From NCBI GenBank assembly GCA_946484175.1, contig CAMLSX010000003.1, positions 1 to 64,000 on the forward strand: a DNA stretch of 64,000 nt, written 5' to 3'. Below, one piece after another: positions 15,087 to 23,783 of this stretch (the stretch's first letter is position 1; every line of letters begins with the position of its first letter). The DNA comes from an uncultured Clostridia bacterium. Its GTDB lineage: Bacteria > Bacillota > Clostridia > Oscillospirales > Acutalibacteraceae. Position numbers and translations under genes: made by a program. The notes under the pieces are model-generated. The model was not told the DNA's origin. It made no database searches and saw nothing but the letters and a program-made list of their open reading frames with translations.

Positions 15087-16775
15087 GTGAAATTTAGCGA
15101 AATGAAATACAGGCGGCCGGATACTACCGCTGTTGAGATGGCATATCGGGATATGGCGCAGCGTTTTCCGCTGTGTGCTACTGCACAGGAACAGCTGGCT
15201 TTGCTGGATCGGCATGAAAAACTGCTCGGCGATGTGCGCACGATGAGCAACCTGGCGTATATCCGCAGCAGCATCAATACCAATGACCCGTTTTACAAGG
15301 AAGAACAGCAGTTTTTTGATGAATATCTGCCGCAATTGCAGGAATATATCCAGCAGTTTATGGATCAGGTGCTGGCCTCTGAGTTCCGTCCGGAGCTCGA
15401 AAAAGTGACGGGGGAACTGTTTTTCCGCAATCAGGAAATCGCCAAAAAAACATTTTCCCCGGCGATTATCCCGCTGATGCAGGAGGAAAACCGCCTGGCT
15501 ACAGAGTACGAGCAGCTGTTGGCTTCCGCAGATATTTCCATACAGGGCGAACAGTGCAATCTCTCCGAGATCATCCGGTATCAGACCTCTTCTGACCGCT
15601 GCCAGCGGCAGGAAGCCTGGGAGAAAACAGACGCCTTTTTTGCAGAACACGGCCAGCGGCTGGACGAAATTTATGACGCGCTTGTCAAGTGCCGTACCGA
15701 ACAGGCCAAAAAGCTGGGATACGAGAATTTTGTACAGCTGGGATATGACCGGTTGGGAAGAAACTGCTATTCTCCGGCGGATGTCGAGGCTTTTCGCGAG
15801 CAGGTAGCCGGGAAGCTGGTTCCCATTGTGCACCGTTTGAAGGAAAAGCAGGCAGAGCGTCTTGGCGTTTCCAATCTCTGCTTCTGGGATGAAGATACCC
15901 TGCTGCCCAAGGGCAACCCCGCACCGGTGGGCGGAGAAGAAGAGCTGGTACAGGCCGCCGGCAATATGTATCGTGAAATGAGCAGCCAGACCGGCGAGTT
16001 TTTTGACTTTATGGTAGAAAATGAGCTGTTCGACCTGATGAGCAAAAAGGGAAAAGCAGGCGGCGGATATTGTACGGACATTCCCAACTATAAAAGCCCG
16101 TTTATTTTTGCCAACTTTAACGGCACAGTGGATGATGTCGAGGTGCTTACGCACGAAGCCGGCCATGCATTTGCCGCATATCGTGCACGCAACCTGCGCT
16201 ATCTGGAAAATATGACGCCCACCATGGAGAGTGCCGAGGTACATTCCATGTCGATGGAGCTGTTTTCGCGCCCGTGGGATGAAGGATTTTTTGGAGAGGG
16301 TGCCGCCCAGTTCCGCTCCTATCAGCTGGAAAACTGCCTGGACTTCATTCCGTATGGTACAATGGTGGATGAATTCCAAACCCGTGTGTATGAAACGCCG
16401 GAGCTGACACCGATACAGCGCAAGGAACTGTGGGCACAGCTGGAAAAGAAATACCGTCCCTGGCTTACTTTTGAGGGGCTTCCCTATTTTGAAGCGGGCG
16501 GCTATTACCAGTGGAAGCACCATATCTATTCCAGCCCCATGTATTATATCGATTATTGCCTGGCACAAATCACGGCGCTGGAATTCTGGGAGCTTTCGGA
16601 AAAAGACTGGCAGGGAGCTTTTGCCCGGTATCTTGATTTGGTCGACAGCGCCGGAGAAAAAACCTTCCACGGATTGGTGCATGACGCCGGGTTACAGCTT
16701 CCCTTTGAACCGGGATGCGTAGAGACGGTAGCAGAAACTGTTTTGCATTATCTGGAAAAGAATCCTCTGGTATAA
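15087..16775 (+). CDS. M3-family oligoendopeptidase
   Basis: A 562-residue zinc metallopeptidase that cleaves short peptides in the cytoplasm. The zinc site is LTHEAGHAFAAY (HExxH near residue 356), with the third ligand Glu in TMESAEVHSMSMELF about 25 residues later. The C-terminal YHHIYSSPMYYIDY-type region (KHHIYSSPMYYIDYCLAQ) is typical of the PepF/M3 group. Length is normal for this family. The start is a GTG at 15087 with AAAGGAG nine bases upstream; the nearby ATG is out of frame. A strong terminator follows at 16788. Confidence 0.9.
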   Translation: MKFSEMKYRRPDTTAVEMAYRDMAQRFPLCATAQEQLALLDRHEKLLGDVRTMSNLAYIRSSINTNDPFYKEEQQFFDEYLPQLQEYIQQFMDQVLASEFRPELEKVTGELFFRNQEIAKKTFSPAIIPLMQEENRLATEYEQLLASADISIQGEQCNLSEIIRYQTSSDRCQRQEAWEKTDAFFAEHGQRLDEIYDALVKCRTEQAKKLGYENFVQLGYDRLGRNCYSPADVEAFREQVAGKLVPIVHRLKEKQAERLGVSNLCFWDEDTLLPKGNPAPVGGEEELVQAAGNMYREMSSQTGEFFDFMVENELFDLMSKKGKAGGGYCTDIPNYKSPFIFANFNGTVDDVEVLTHEAGHAFAAYRARNLRYLENMTPTMESAEVHSMSMELFSRPWDEGFFGEGAAQFRSYQLENCLDFIPYGTMVDEFQTRVYETPELTPIQRKELWAQLEKKYRPWLTFEGLPYFEAGGYYQWKHHIYSSPMYYIDYCLAQITALEFWELSEKDWQGAFARYLDLVDSAGEKTFHGLVHDAGLQLPFEPGCVETVAETVLHYLEKNPLV

Positions 16776-16787
16776 CAATTGCAATCA

Positions 16788-16827
16788 AGGCTCAGAGTTT
16801 TTGAGAAAGCTCTGAGCCTTATTTTTT
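16788..16827 (+). terminator. Terminator of the M3 peptidase gene
   Basis: AAGGCTCAGAG (16788-16798) pairs with CTCTGAGCCTT (16810-16820), followed by ATTTTTT. Confidence 0.88.
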
Positions 16828-16938
16828 GCAATTTCCTTTTCTGTTAAATATTGTAATAGATGGTAAAATATGGTAAATTATAAAAAGGACAGAATCAGCT
16901 GCTCTGCTCCGGAATTTTTCAAAAGGAGATCCTGACAG

Positions 16939-17358
16939 ATGAAGAAAAAATGGTTGATAAAACTCCTGTGTCTGGCGCTGGCAATGGCCCTTTTCTTAAC
17001 TGCCTGCGCTTCACAGACGGAATCAAATCCTGGTGCATCGCCTACACCGCTTTTGTCATTAAAGCCGGAAGCTGCTGCAACGATTACACCGACAGAAAAG
17101 CCAACGGTCAGGCCGACCGCCAAACCCACAGCAAAGCCTACCGCGAAACCAACGGCCAAACCCACGGTAAAGCCGACTGCACAGCCCACATCTAAGCCTG
17201 AAATCAGCGGGATTTATTATTGGACTCCAGGCGGAAAATCCCATCACGCCACCGAAGATTGCCCTACATTGAAACGTTCCAAGGTGATTCTTTCCGGTAC
17301 ACTGGACGAAGCTTTTTCTGCGGGAAAAGACGACCCCTGTGATGTGTGTATAAAATAA
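16939..17358 (+). CDS. Lipoprotein with Pro-Thr repeats and a C-terminal Cys/His motif
   Basis: A 139-residue exported lipoprotein. The lipobox LTAC (about 20-23) predicts lipid attachment at Cys23. Residues 50-85 are a Lys-Pro-Thr-Ala repeat linker of the kind that crosses the cell wall. The C-terminal 45 residues begin YYWTPGGKSHHATEDCPTL and end DDPCDVCIK. This spaced His-His-Cys and Cys-x2-Cys set recurs at the end of various Firmicutes surface proteins and probably binds a metal. The role is unknown. AAAGGAG precedes the ATG. It is monocistronic. Confidence 0.72.
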   Translation: MKKKWLIKLLCLALAMALFLTACASQTESNPGASPTPLLSLKPEAAATITPTEKPTVRPTAKPTAKPTAKPTAKPTVKPTAQPTSKPEISGIYYWTPGGKSHHATEDCPTLKRSKVILSGTLDEAFSAGKDDPCDVCIK

Positions 17359-17392
17359 AATCAAAAAGCCAGCGTTTCAAAAACGCTGGCTT
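17357..17392. terminator. Terminator hairpin after the lipoprotein gene, copy 1
   Basis: GCCAGCGTTT / AAACGCTGGC hairpin with a flanking AAAATCAAAAA. It is repeated almost identically at 17673-17707. Copy 1 runs into CAGTGTGTCGATAAA rather than a T-run on the plus strand. Confidence 0.65.
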
Positions 17393-17672
17393 CAGTGTGT
17401 CGATAAACCCAAGCAGCAGATAAAATTGCACAAAACAGTTCGCGTGGGAAGTGCTGCAAAATCGCAGAAGGTGCCCCGCGACGCAAAAGTTTTCGTCCAC
17501 ATTTTTCAAAAGGTGGTGGGTGTCCAGAGGGCAGCGCCCTTTGGCCGCTCTCCGCAGAGAGCGGAACTCTTTATGCATCAGGAAACGCAGGAAGGGGTGA
17601 GAAACCCACGTCTTGGGGTTTCCCCTAAAAAACTTTTGACCAATGTAAATCCAAGTAGAAAAAATCTTTTTT
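17393..17672. repeat. Terminator-associated intergenic element, copy at 17.4 kb
   Basis: The left end CAGTGTGTCGATAAA and the core TTGCACAAAACAGTTCGCG match the 13.6-kb copy closely up to the GGAAACGCAGGAAGGGGTGAG segment near 17580-17600. The AATAGCCC-type hairpin is missing, and the right end (17630-17672) is unlike the others. The element lies between two copies of a GCCAGCG terminator hairpin. Confidence 0.75.
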
Positions 17673-17712
17673 AAAATTCAAAAAGCCAGCGTTTCAAACG
17701 CTGGCTTTTGTG
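17673..17712 (-). terminator. Terminator of accA, copy 2 of the duplicated hairpin
   Basis: GCCAGCGTTT / AAACGCTGGC (17684-17705), followed on the minus strand by TTTTTGAATTTT. It lies just past the accA stop codon and is also T-rich on the plus strand, so it probably served both converging genes originally. Confidence 0.8.
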
Positions 17713-17727
17713 TTAGGATATCTGCTT

Positions 17728-18504
17728 TTAACCGCCAATCCGACGGAAACGGGCATACCGGTTTTCCAGCATTTCCTCTACAGGCAGCTGAAGATTTGCA
17801 TGGATAGTCTCCTCCAGCATCTCCCGCAGCTCTGCATAGACCTGCTCAAAATCACCGTCGTACTCGGAAACGACCTTCTCAATGACCCCCAGAGAGAACA
17901 GATCCTCTGCGGTGAGCTTGAGGCAGGCAGCGGCTTCCTTCATTTTGCCGCTGTCTTTCCAGAGGATACTGGCGCAGCCTTCGGGGGAGATGACGGAATA
18001 TACGGAGTTTTCCAGCATCCACACCTGATCGGCAACTGCCAGACCCAGTGCACCGCCGCTTCCGCCTTCACCGATGAGAATGGAGACCACCGGGGTTTTC
18101 AGGGTCATCATTTCCATCAGGTTTTCAGCAATCGCCTGTCCCTGTCCGCGCTCCTCGGCAGCAATGCCGCAGTAGGCGCCGGAGGTATCCACAAAGCAGA
18201 TTACGGGGCGGTGGAACTTCTCTGCCAGCTTCATCTGGCGCAGGGCCTTCCGATAGCCTTCCGGATGAGCGGAACCGAAATTACGGGCAACCTTTTCCTT
18301 CAGTTCCACGCCCTTTTCCAAACCAATGACCGTTACCGGCATCCCGTTCAGCCGGGCAATTCCAGCCACAATGGCCTTGTCATCGGCAAAGCGGCGGTCG
18401 CCGTGCATTTCCGTGAAGTCGGTAAAAATATTCTCGATAAAGCTCATGCTGGTGGGACGGCCTTTCGCCCGTGCCGCCATAACGCGCTCATATGCTTCAA
18501 TCAT
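17728..18504 (-). CDS. accA: Acetyl-CoA carboxylase carboxyltransferase, alpha subunit
   Basis: A 258-residue crotonase-fold subunit. With AccD it moves the carboxyl group from carboxybiotin to acetyl-CoA, giving malonyl-CoA for fatty acid synthesis. Family blocks include MHGDRRFADDKAIVAG (about 33-48), FGSAHPEGYRKALRQM and IGEGGSGGALGLAVAD (about 130-160). It is roughly 60 residues shorter at the N-terminus than the E. coli protein (about 319). It is the last gene of the fab/acc cluster, and its ATG overlaps the accD stop codon by four bases. Confidence 0.93.
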   Translation of the reverse strand: MIEAYERVMAARAKGRPTSMSFIENIFTDFTEMHGDRRFADDKAIVAGIARLNGMPVTVIGLEKGVELKEKVARNFGSAHPEGYRKALRQMKLAEKFHRPVICFVDTSGAYCGIAAEERGQGQAIAENLMEMMTLKTPVVSILIGEGGSGGALGLAVADQVWMLENSVYSVISPEGCASILWKDSGKMKEAAACLKLTAEDLFSLGVIEKVVSEYDGDFEQVYAELREMLEETIHANLQLPVEEMLENRYARFRRIGG

Positions 18505-19403
18505 TCTGCGTCCGCCTCCTCTCTCTGCTCTTTGCGGGATTCTGCCGGTGCATGGAAGGACAGCAGCCGGGCCAGGTATTCTTTCTGCTCGCTGCGGGGC
18601 ACCACTTCATCCACAAAGCCCTTTTCCACCTGGAACTCTGCCCGCTGGAATCCAGCCGGCAGCTTCTGGCGGATGGTCTGCTCGATGACGCGGGGGCCTG
18701 CAAAACCGATGAGAGCCTTGGGCTCTGCCAGCGTGATGTCCGCTTCCATGGCAAAGCTGGCCGTGACGCCGCCGGTGGTGGGGTCAGTGAGGACAGCGAT
18801 ATACAGCAGTCCCGCATCGCTGTGGCGCTTTACCGCACCGCTGGTCTTGGCCATCTGCATCAAAGATAGGATGCCTTCCTGCATTCTGGCGCCGCCAGAA
18901 ACCGTGAACCCGATGACCGGCAGGCCGTACTCGGTGGCATATTCAAACAGGCGGGTAATCTTCTCGCCCACAATGGTGCCCATGCTGCCCATCATAAAAT
19001 AGGGCTCCATCACGAACAGGCAGCAGGGCCAGCCGTCGATGGATGCCGTACCGCAGACAACAGCTTCTTTTTCAGCACTGTCCAGATAGGCATGTTTGAG
19101 CTTTTTATCATAATTGGGGAACCCAATCACATTTTTGGAGCGCAAATCACCGTCCAGTTCTTCAAAAGAGCCTTCGTCAGTGATGATGCTGATGCGCTGC
19201 CGGGCATTGATGCGGAAATGGTGGCCGCATTTGGGGCACACATTATCATTTTCGCTCAAATCGCTGGTGAACAGCATGGCGCGGCATCCGGGGCAGGACG
19301 TGCACATCTCGCTGGGAACATCGGGAGCTGCCGTTTTGGTCAGCTTTTCATAAGCGCTCTCCAGCGTGTTCATGGGTTTTTTGAATAAATCCTTGGGAAG
19401 CAT
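18501..19403 (-). CDS. accD: Acetyl-CoA carboxylase carboxyltransferase, beta subunit
   Basis: A 300-residue partner of AccA. A Cys4 zinc finger (CPGC and CPKCG, about residues 38-60) precedes the crotonase-like carboxyltransferase domain, with FTVSGGARMQEGILSLMQMAKT in the acyl-CoA site region (about 165-185). The ATG shares one base with the accC stop codon, so translation is probably coupled. Confidence 0.94.
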   Translation of the reverse strand: MLPKDLFKKPMNTLESAYEKLTKTAAPDVPSEMCTSCPGCRAMLFTSDLSENDNVCPKCGHHFRINARQRISIITDEGSFEELDGDLRSKNVIGFPNYDKKLKHAYLDSAEKEAVVCGTASIDGWPCCLFVMEPYFMMGSMGTIVGEKITRLFEYATEYGLPVIGFTVSGGARMQEGILSLMQMAKTSGAVKRHSDAGLLYIAVLTDPTTGGVTASFAMEADITLAEPKALIGFAGPRVIEQTIRQKLPAGFQRAEFQVEKGFVDEVVPRSEQKEYLARLLSFHAPAESRKEQREEADAE

Positions 19404-20761
19404 CAGGAGACCTCCTTATTCCGGGCTTTCTCCCGTTTTTCCATGTAATTGGTATAGTAATCGCCGCCGGCAAATTCCGGGTCGCTGAGAATTTCCATAT
19501 GCAGCTCGGCGTTATGTTCCACACCCTCCACAATCAGCTCGCAGAGCGCGGCCTGCATCTTGCGGATGGCCTCTTCACGGGTCTGGGCGCACACAATCAG
19601 CTTACCCACCATAGAGTCATAGAAGGGCGGGATGGTATAATCCTGATACAAAGCGGTATCAAAACGCACCTGCGGGCCGCCGGGAACATGGAGCAGGGTG
19701 ATTTTGCCGCAGCTGGGACGGAAATCCTTGTCCGGGTTTTCCGCGTTGATACGGCACTCAATGGCGTGGCCGGTCATGCGCACATCTTCCTGTTTGAAGG
19801 AAAGGGGCACGCCTGCGGCAATGCGGATCTGCCATTTGACGATATCTACGTTGCTCACCATTTCGGTGACGGAGTGCTCCACCTGCAAACGGGTGTTCAT
19901 CTCCATAAAGTAGAATTTGCCGTCCCGATCCATCAAAAATTCGATGGTGCCCACGCTGGTATACTTGGCGGCTTTTGCTGCGCGCACAGCTACCTCGATC
20001 ATTTCCTTACGGGTTTCGGGGGTCAGAGTGTTGGCGGGGCTTTCCTCAATCAGCTTCTGATTTTTGCGCTGTACAGAACATTCACGCTCGCCCAGCGCCA
20101 CCACATTGCCCTGCTGGTCGCAGAGCAGCTGCATCTCGATATGCTTGGCAGGGTACAGGAATTTTTCCATATACACGCCGCCGTCGCCAAAGGCCTTTTC
20201 TGCCTCGCTGGAAGCGGTGAGGAATGCCGTCTCAAAATCTTCGCTGCGCTCCACTTTGCGGATACCGCGTCCGCCGCCGCCGCTTCTGGCCTTTACCAGC
20301 AGCGGGTAGCCGATTTCGTCAGCCTTTTTGTGGGCTTCTTCCACCGACTCAATCACGTCGCAGCCGGGAATGACGGGCACGTTGGCGGCCATCATGGTCT
20401 TGCGGGCGATGTCCTTGTCGCCCATCTTGGAAATCACTTCCGCACTGGGGCCGATAAAGGCAATGTGGCACTGCTGGCACAGCTCGGCAAAGCGGGCGTT
20501 TTCAGAGAGCAGGCCATAACCGGGATGGATGGCCTCGGCCTTGGTCGCTACAGCGGCGGAGATAATCGCCGTCATATTCAGGTAGCTTTCCTGCACCGGC
20601 GCGGGGCCGATGCAGACGCTTTCATCCGCCAGGCTCACATGAAGGGCTTCGCGGTCGGCCTCAGAGAAAACCGCAACCGTGGAGATGCCCATTTCCTTAC
20701 AGGCACGGATAATCCGCACGGCAATCTCGCCGCGGTTGGCGATGAGAATTTTTGAAAACAT
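19403..20761 (-). CDS. accC: Acetyl-CoA carboxylase, biotin carboxylase subunit
   Basis: A 452-residue ATP-grasp enzyme that carboxylates the biotin on AccB using bicarbonate and ATP. It has the N-terminal KILIANRGEIAVRIIRACKE, the glycine-rich ATP loop KARSGGGGRGI (about 159-169) and the metal and substrate site EMNTRLQVEHSVTE (about 287-300). Full length. It lies 15 bp after fabZ and overlaps accD by one base. Confidence 0.96.
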   Translation of the reverse strand: MFSKILIANRGEIAVRIIRACKEMGISTVAVFSEADREALHVSLADESVCIGPAPVQESYLNMTAIISAAVATKAEAIHPGYGLLSENARFAELCQQCHIAFIGPSAEVISKMGDKDIARKTMMAANVPVIPGCDVIESVEEAHKKADEIGYPLLVKARSGGGGRGIRKVERSEDFETAFLTASSEAEKAFGDGGVYMEKFLYPAKHIEMQLLCDQQGNVVALGERECSVQRKNQKLIEESPANTLTPETRKEMIEVAVRAAKAAKYTSVGTIEFLMDRDGKFYFMEMNTRLQVEHSVTEMVSNVDIVKWQIRIAAGVPLSFKQEDVRMTGHAIECRINAENPDKDFRPSCGKITLLHVPGGPQVRFDTALYQDYTIPPFYDSMVGKLIVCAQTREEAIRKMQAALCELIVEGVEHNAELHMEILSDPEFAGGDYYTNYMEKREKARNKEVS

Positions 20762-20776
20762 CAGCGGCGCCTCCTT

Positions 20777-21187
20777 TTACAGAAGTGCAAAGGAAAGCTC
20801 CGCGCTCACGGTCAGTTTCCCGTTGACATAGCCCTTGCCCTGTGCAAAATAGAAAGGCGGGCGGCTCTTCACCAGACTGCACTTCATGACCAGCGTGTCG
20901 CCGGGAAGCACCTTGTTCTTGAAACGGGCTTTGTCGATGCCGGTATAAAAGGTGTTTTTGCCCTTTACTTCGTCCTTGAGCAGTACACAGCAGGTCTGCG
21001 CCATAATTTCCAACTGAATCACGCCGGGCATCACGGGCATTCCGGGGAAATGTCCCTGGAGGAAGTATTCGTCCCCCTTGACGGTATATTTGCCGACGGC
21101 CAGATTATCTTCTTCCAGTTCCGCCTCGTCTACCAGCAGCATAGGCTCCCGGTGAGGCAGGATTCCCTTCAGTTCTTCACGATTCAT
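20777..21187 (-). CDS. fabZ: 3-hydroxyacyl-ACP dehydratase
   Basis: A 136-residue hot-dog-fold dehydratase that removes water from 3-hydroxyacyl-ACP in each elongation round. It has LPHREPMLLVD (about 10-20), the catalytic His in GHFPGMPVMPGV (about 46-57) and the catalytic Glu in IQLEIMAQT. Since no fabA, fabM or fabN is visible here, how double bonds are introduced is not explained by this cluster. Confidence 0.94.
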   Translation of the reverse strand: MNREELKGILPHREPMLLVDEAELEEDNLAVGKYTVKGDEYFLQGHFPGMPVMPGVIQLEIMAQTCCVLLKDEVKGKNTFYTGIDKARFKNKVLPGDTLVMKCSLVKSRPPFYFAQGKGYVNGKLTVSAELSFALL

Positions 21188-21208
21188 GAGACCTTCCTCC
21201 TCGTTTCC

Positions 21209-21679
21209 TTAAAAAATCTTGAACAGTGTCTGTCCGTACTCCACCACATCAGCGTTGTGTGCGCAGATATCTACAATCTCGCCGTCCTGCTCGGCAGTAA
21301 TCTCGTTGAGCAGCTTCATGGCTTCGATGATGCACAGCACGTCGCCCTTTTTCACCTTGTCGCCGACCTTCACATAGGGATCAGCCTCAGGAGAGGGGGA
21401 GTCATAGAACACGCCTACCATGGGAGATTTGACCTCAGTGAGGTTGCTGAAGCTGCCGGAAGCCGGGACAGCGCTTTCCTGTGCCGGAGCTTCTGCGGCA
21501 GGGGCAGCCTGCACCGGAGCGGCGGGTATCACAGCCGGAATCGGCATGGGAGTTGCCGGCACACAGGCAGGAGGATTCTTTTCCAGACGGATGTTGCTTT
21601 CACCCTCGGTGATTTCAATGGCAGTCAGGCCGTTGTCACTCATAATCTCGGCCAGGGTTCTGATTTCTTCCAGATTCAT
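21209..21679 (-). CDS. accB: Biotin carboxyl carrier protein of acetyl-CoA carboxylase
   Basis: A 156-residue carrier. The N-terminal helical part is followed by an Ala/Pro-rich flexible linker (about 35-80) and a biotinyl domain ending near the C-terminus, with the biotin-accepting Lys in EAMKLLNEI (about residue 122). It lies between fabF and fabZ. Confidence 0.95.
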   Translation of the reverse strand: MNLEEIRTLAEIMSDNGLTAIEITEGESNIRLEKNPPACVPATPMPIPAVIPAAPVQAAPAAEAPAQESAVPASGSFSNLTEVKSPMVGVFYDSPSPEADPYVKVGDKVKKGDVLCIIEAMKLLNEITAEQDGEIVDICAHNADVVEYGQTLFKIF

Positions 21680-21695
21680 GAATGCCCACCCTTTC

Positions 21696-22931
21696 TCAAA
21701 TCTTTTTCAGCACCAGGCAGGCGTTATGGCCGCCGAAGCCCAGGTTGGTAGAAATAGCATATTCAATATCGGCTTTCCGGGCCTCGTTGGGAACATAGTC
21801 CAGATCGCAGTCCGGGTCAGCTTCGCGATAGTTGATGGTGGGGGGCACAATGCCGTCACGCAGAGCGTAAGCACAGGCCATGGCTTCCAGTGCACCGGTA
21901 GCACCCAGCATATGGCCGGTCATGCTCTTGGTGGAGCTGACCATGGCTTTGTGAGCAGCTTCCTCACCCAGCGCCAGCTTGAAGGCCAGAGTTTCGGTCT
22001 TGTCGTTCAGAGGGGTGCTGGTGCCGTGCGCATTGATGTATACACAAGCGTCAGCAGGCATACCGGCCTCTTCCACAGCCAGACGGATGCTCTTGGCAGC
22101 GCCCTTGGCATCCGGATGAGGAGCGGTCATGTGGTAAGCGTCGTTGGTGTTGCCATAACCCACGATTTCAGCGTAAATCTTGGCGCCGCGGGCCACTGCG
22201 TGCTCGTATTCTTCCAGCACCAGAATCGCGCCGCCCTCACCCATAACGAAACCGCTGCGCTCCTTGTCAAAGGGAATGGAAGCACGGTTGGGGTCTTCTT
22301 CGGTGGTCAGAGCCTTACAGTTGGTAAAACCGGCAATAGAGAGCTTGTTGATGGTAGCTTCTGCGCCGCCGGCAATCATGGCGTCGGCATAGCCGTAACG
22401 GATGGTGTGGAATGCCTCGCCCACCGCATGGGCAGAGGTTGCACAGGCGGTGGTCACGCACATGGAGGGGCCTTCTGCCTTGAAGCGGATAGCAATATTG
22501 CCGGCAGCAATATTGGAAATCATCATGGGGATGAAGAAGGGGGAAATGCGCTTCATGCCGCTCTTTTCCAGCTTGTTGCACTCTTCCACAAAGGTGTTCA
22601 TGCCGCCGATACCGGAACCAACATACACACCCAGACGGTCAGAATCCACTTTTCCCTCAATGCCGCTGTCCTTCATGGCCTGCACGGCGGCAGCCATGGC
22701 GTACTGGGCATACAGGTCGGTCTTGCGGACCTCGCCCTTCTCCATATACAGGCTGGGGTCAAAATCCTTCACTTCGGCAGCTACCTTTACCTTGCAGGCG
22801 GGGTCGCTGGTGTCAAAGCGGGTGATGGGGCCAATGCCGTTTTTGCCTGCAATCAGGCTGTTCCAGGTTTCTTCCGCAGTGTTGCCGACGGGGGAGACGG
22901 CGCCAACTCCGGTAATCACAACTCGTCTCAT
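21696..22931 (-). CDS. fabF: 3-oxoacyl-ACP synthase II
   Basis: A 411-residue condensing enzyme that elongates acyl-ACP with malonyl-ACP. The Cys-His-His triad is seen in TTACATSAHAVGEAF (Cys near 163), NAHGTSTPLND (near 303) and KSMTGHMLGATGALE (near 340). The ATG at 22931 is used because GGAGG lies nine bases upstream and the protein then begins MRRVVITGVGAVSPVG as in the family; the longer frame to 23024 would overlap fabG. Confidence 0.95.
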   Translation of the reverse strand: MRRVVITGVGAVSPVGNTAEETWNSLIAGKNGIGPITRFDTSDPACKVKVAAEVKDFDPSLYMEKGEVRKTDLYAQYAMAAAVQAMKDSGIEGKVDSDRLGVYVGSGIGGMNTFVEECNKLEKSGMKRISPFFIPMMISNIAAGNIAIRFKAEGPSMCVTTACATSAHAVGEAFHTIRYGYADAMIAGGAEATINKLSIAGFTNCKALTTEEDPNRASIPFDKERSGFVMGEGGAILVLEEYEHAVARGAKIYAEIVGYGNTNDAYHMTAPHPDAKGAAKSIRLAVEEAGMPADACVYINAHGTSTPLNDKTETLAFKLALGEEAAHKAMVSSTKSMTGHMLGATGALEAMACAYALRDGIVPPTINYREADPDCDLDYVPNEARKADIEYAISTNLGFGGHNACLVLKKI

Positions 22932-23014
22932 GAAAAGATACCTCCGATAGTCTATCAAAATCAGAATACAGGCAGCCCTGTGCCTGTCAGGCCACAGGGC
23001 TTGCCGGTTTACAA

Positions 23015-23758
23015 TTACATGCACATACCGCCGTCTACGCGGATGACCTCGCCGGTCACATAAGAGGACAGGTCGCTGGCCAGATACAGGGCGGTCTTGG
23101 CGATATCCTCAGGCTGGCCCATACGCTTCATGGGAACAGCACCCAGCATGGCGTCCTTGGCCTTGTCGCTGAGGACATCGGTCATAGCGGTCTGGATAAA
23201 GCCGGGAGCAATGGCGTTGCAGGTCACGCCGCGGGAAGCCAGCTCCTTGGCGGTGGTCTTGGTCAGGCCGATGATGCCCGCCTTGGCAGCGGTGTAGTTT
23301 GCCTGGCCCGGGTTGCCCATCAGGCCGGTAACAGAAGAGATGTTGATAATGCGGCCGCTGCGCTTGCGCATAAAGTGATGATAGCAGGCGTGAATGGTGT
23401 TGAACACGCCTTTGAGGTTGATGGCGATCACCTTGTCAAAATCCTCTTCCTTCATGGAAACCAGCAGGGAGTCGCGGGTAATACCGGCGTTGTTCACCAG
23501 AATATCCACGCCGCCCAGGTCTGCGATGACCTGCTTGATGGTGGTGTCCACCAGCTCAAAGTTGGAAACGTCGCAGTGATAGAATTTTACGGTTGCGCCG
23601 GTCTCTGCGATGAGGGCGCAGGCTTCTTCGGCGGTCTCGGGCTTGCATACGTCCAGAATAGCGATGTCAGCGCCTTCTTTTGCCATAGTCAGAGCGATGG
23701 AACGGCCAATACCAGCAGCACCGCCGGTAACAACAGCTACTTTATTTTCGAGCATCAT
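23015..23758 (-). CDS. fabG: 3-oxoacyl-ACP reductase
   Basis: A 247-residue classical SDR that reduces 3-oxoacyl-ACP with NADPH. The cofactor loop is TGGAAGIG (11-18), NNAGITRDSL comes later, and the catalytic Ser and Tyr-x3-Lys are in INISSVTGLM and NYTAAKAG (near 138-160). Two ATGs stand side by side at 23758 and 23755. It lies between fabD and fabF. Confidence 0.95.
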   Translation of the reverse strand: MMLENKVAVVTGGAAGIGRSIALTMAKEGADIAILDVCKPETAEEACALIAETGATVKFYHCDVSNFELVDTTIKQVIADLGGVDILVNNAGITRDSLLVSMKEEDFDKVIAINLKGVFNTIHACYHHFMRKRSGRIINISSVTGLMGNPGQANYTAAKAGIIGLTKTTAKELASRGVTCNAIAPGFIQTAMTDVLSDKAKDAMLGAVPMKRMGQPEDIAKTALYLASDLSSYVTGEVIRVDGGMCM

Positions 23759-23783
23759 AGTAACGATACCTTCCTTTTTAAAG

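Noticed and set aside
13259..17578. Similar short minus-strand frames beginning MHKEFRSLRRAAKG at 13798 and 17578, suggesting a conserved small protein in the repeat
   Set aside because: The resemblance follows from the repeat being nearly identical in DNA. The 8.1-kb copy does not keep the frame and the ends run into neighbouring genes.
21420..23063. A 547-codon plus-strand open frame opposite fabF and accB
   Set aside because: Low-complexity Gly/His/Ala composition and no family features; the minus strand encodes complete fabF and accB.
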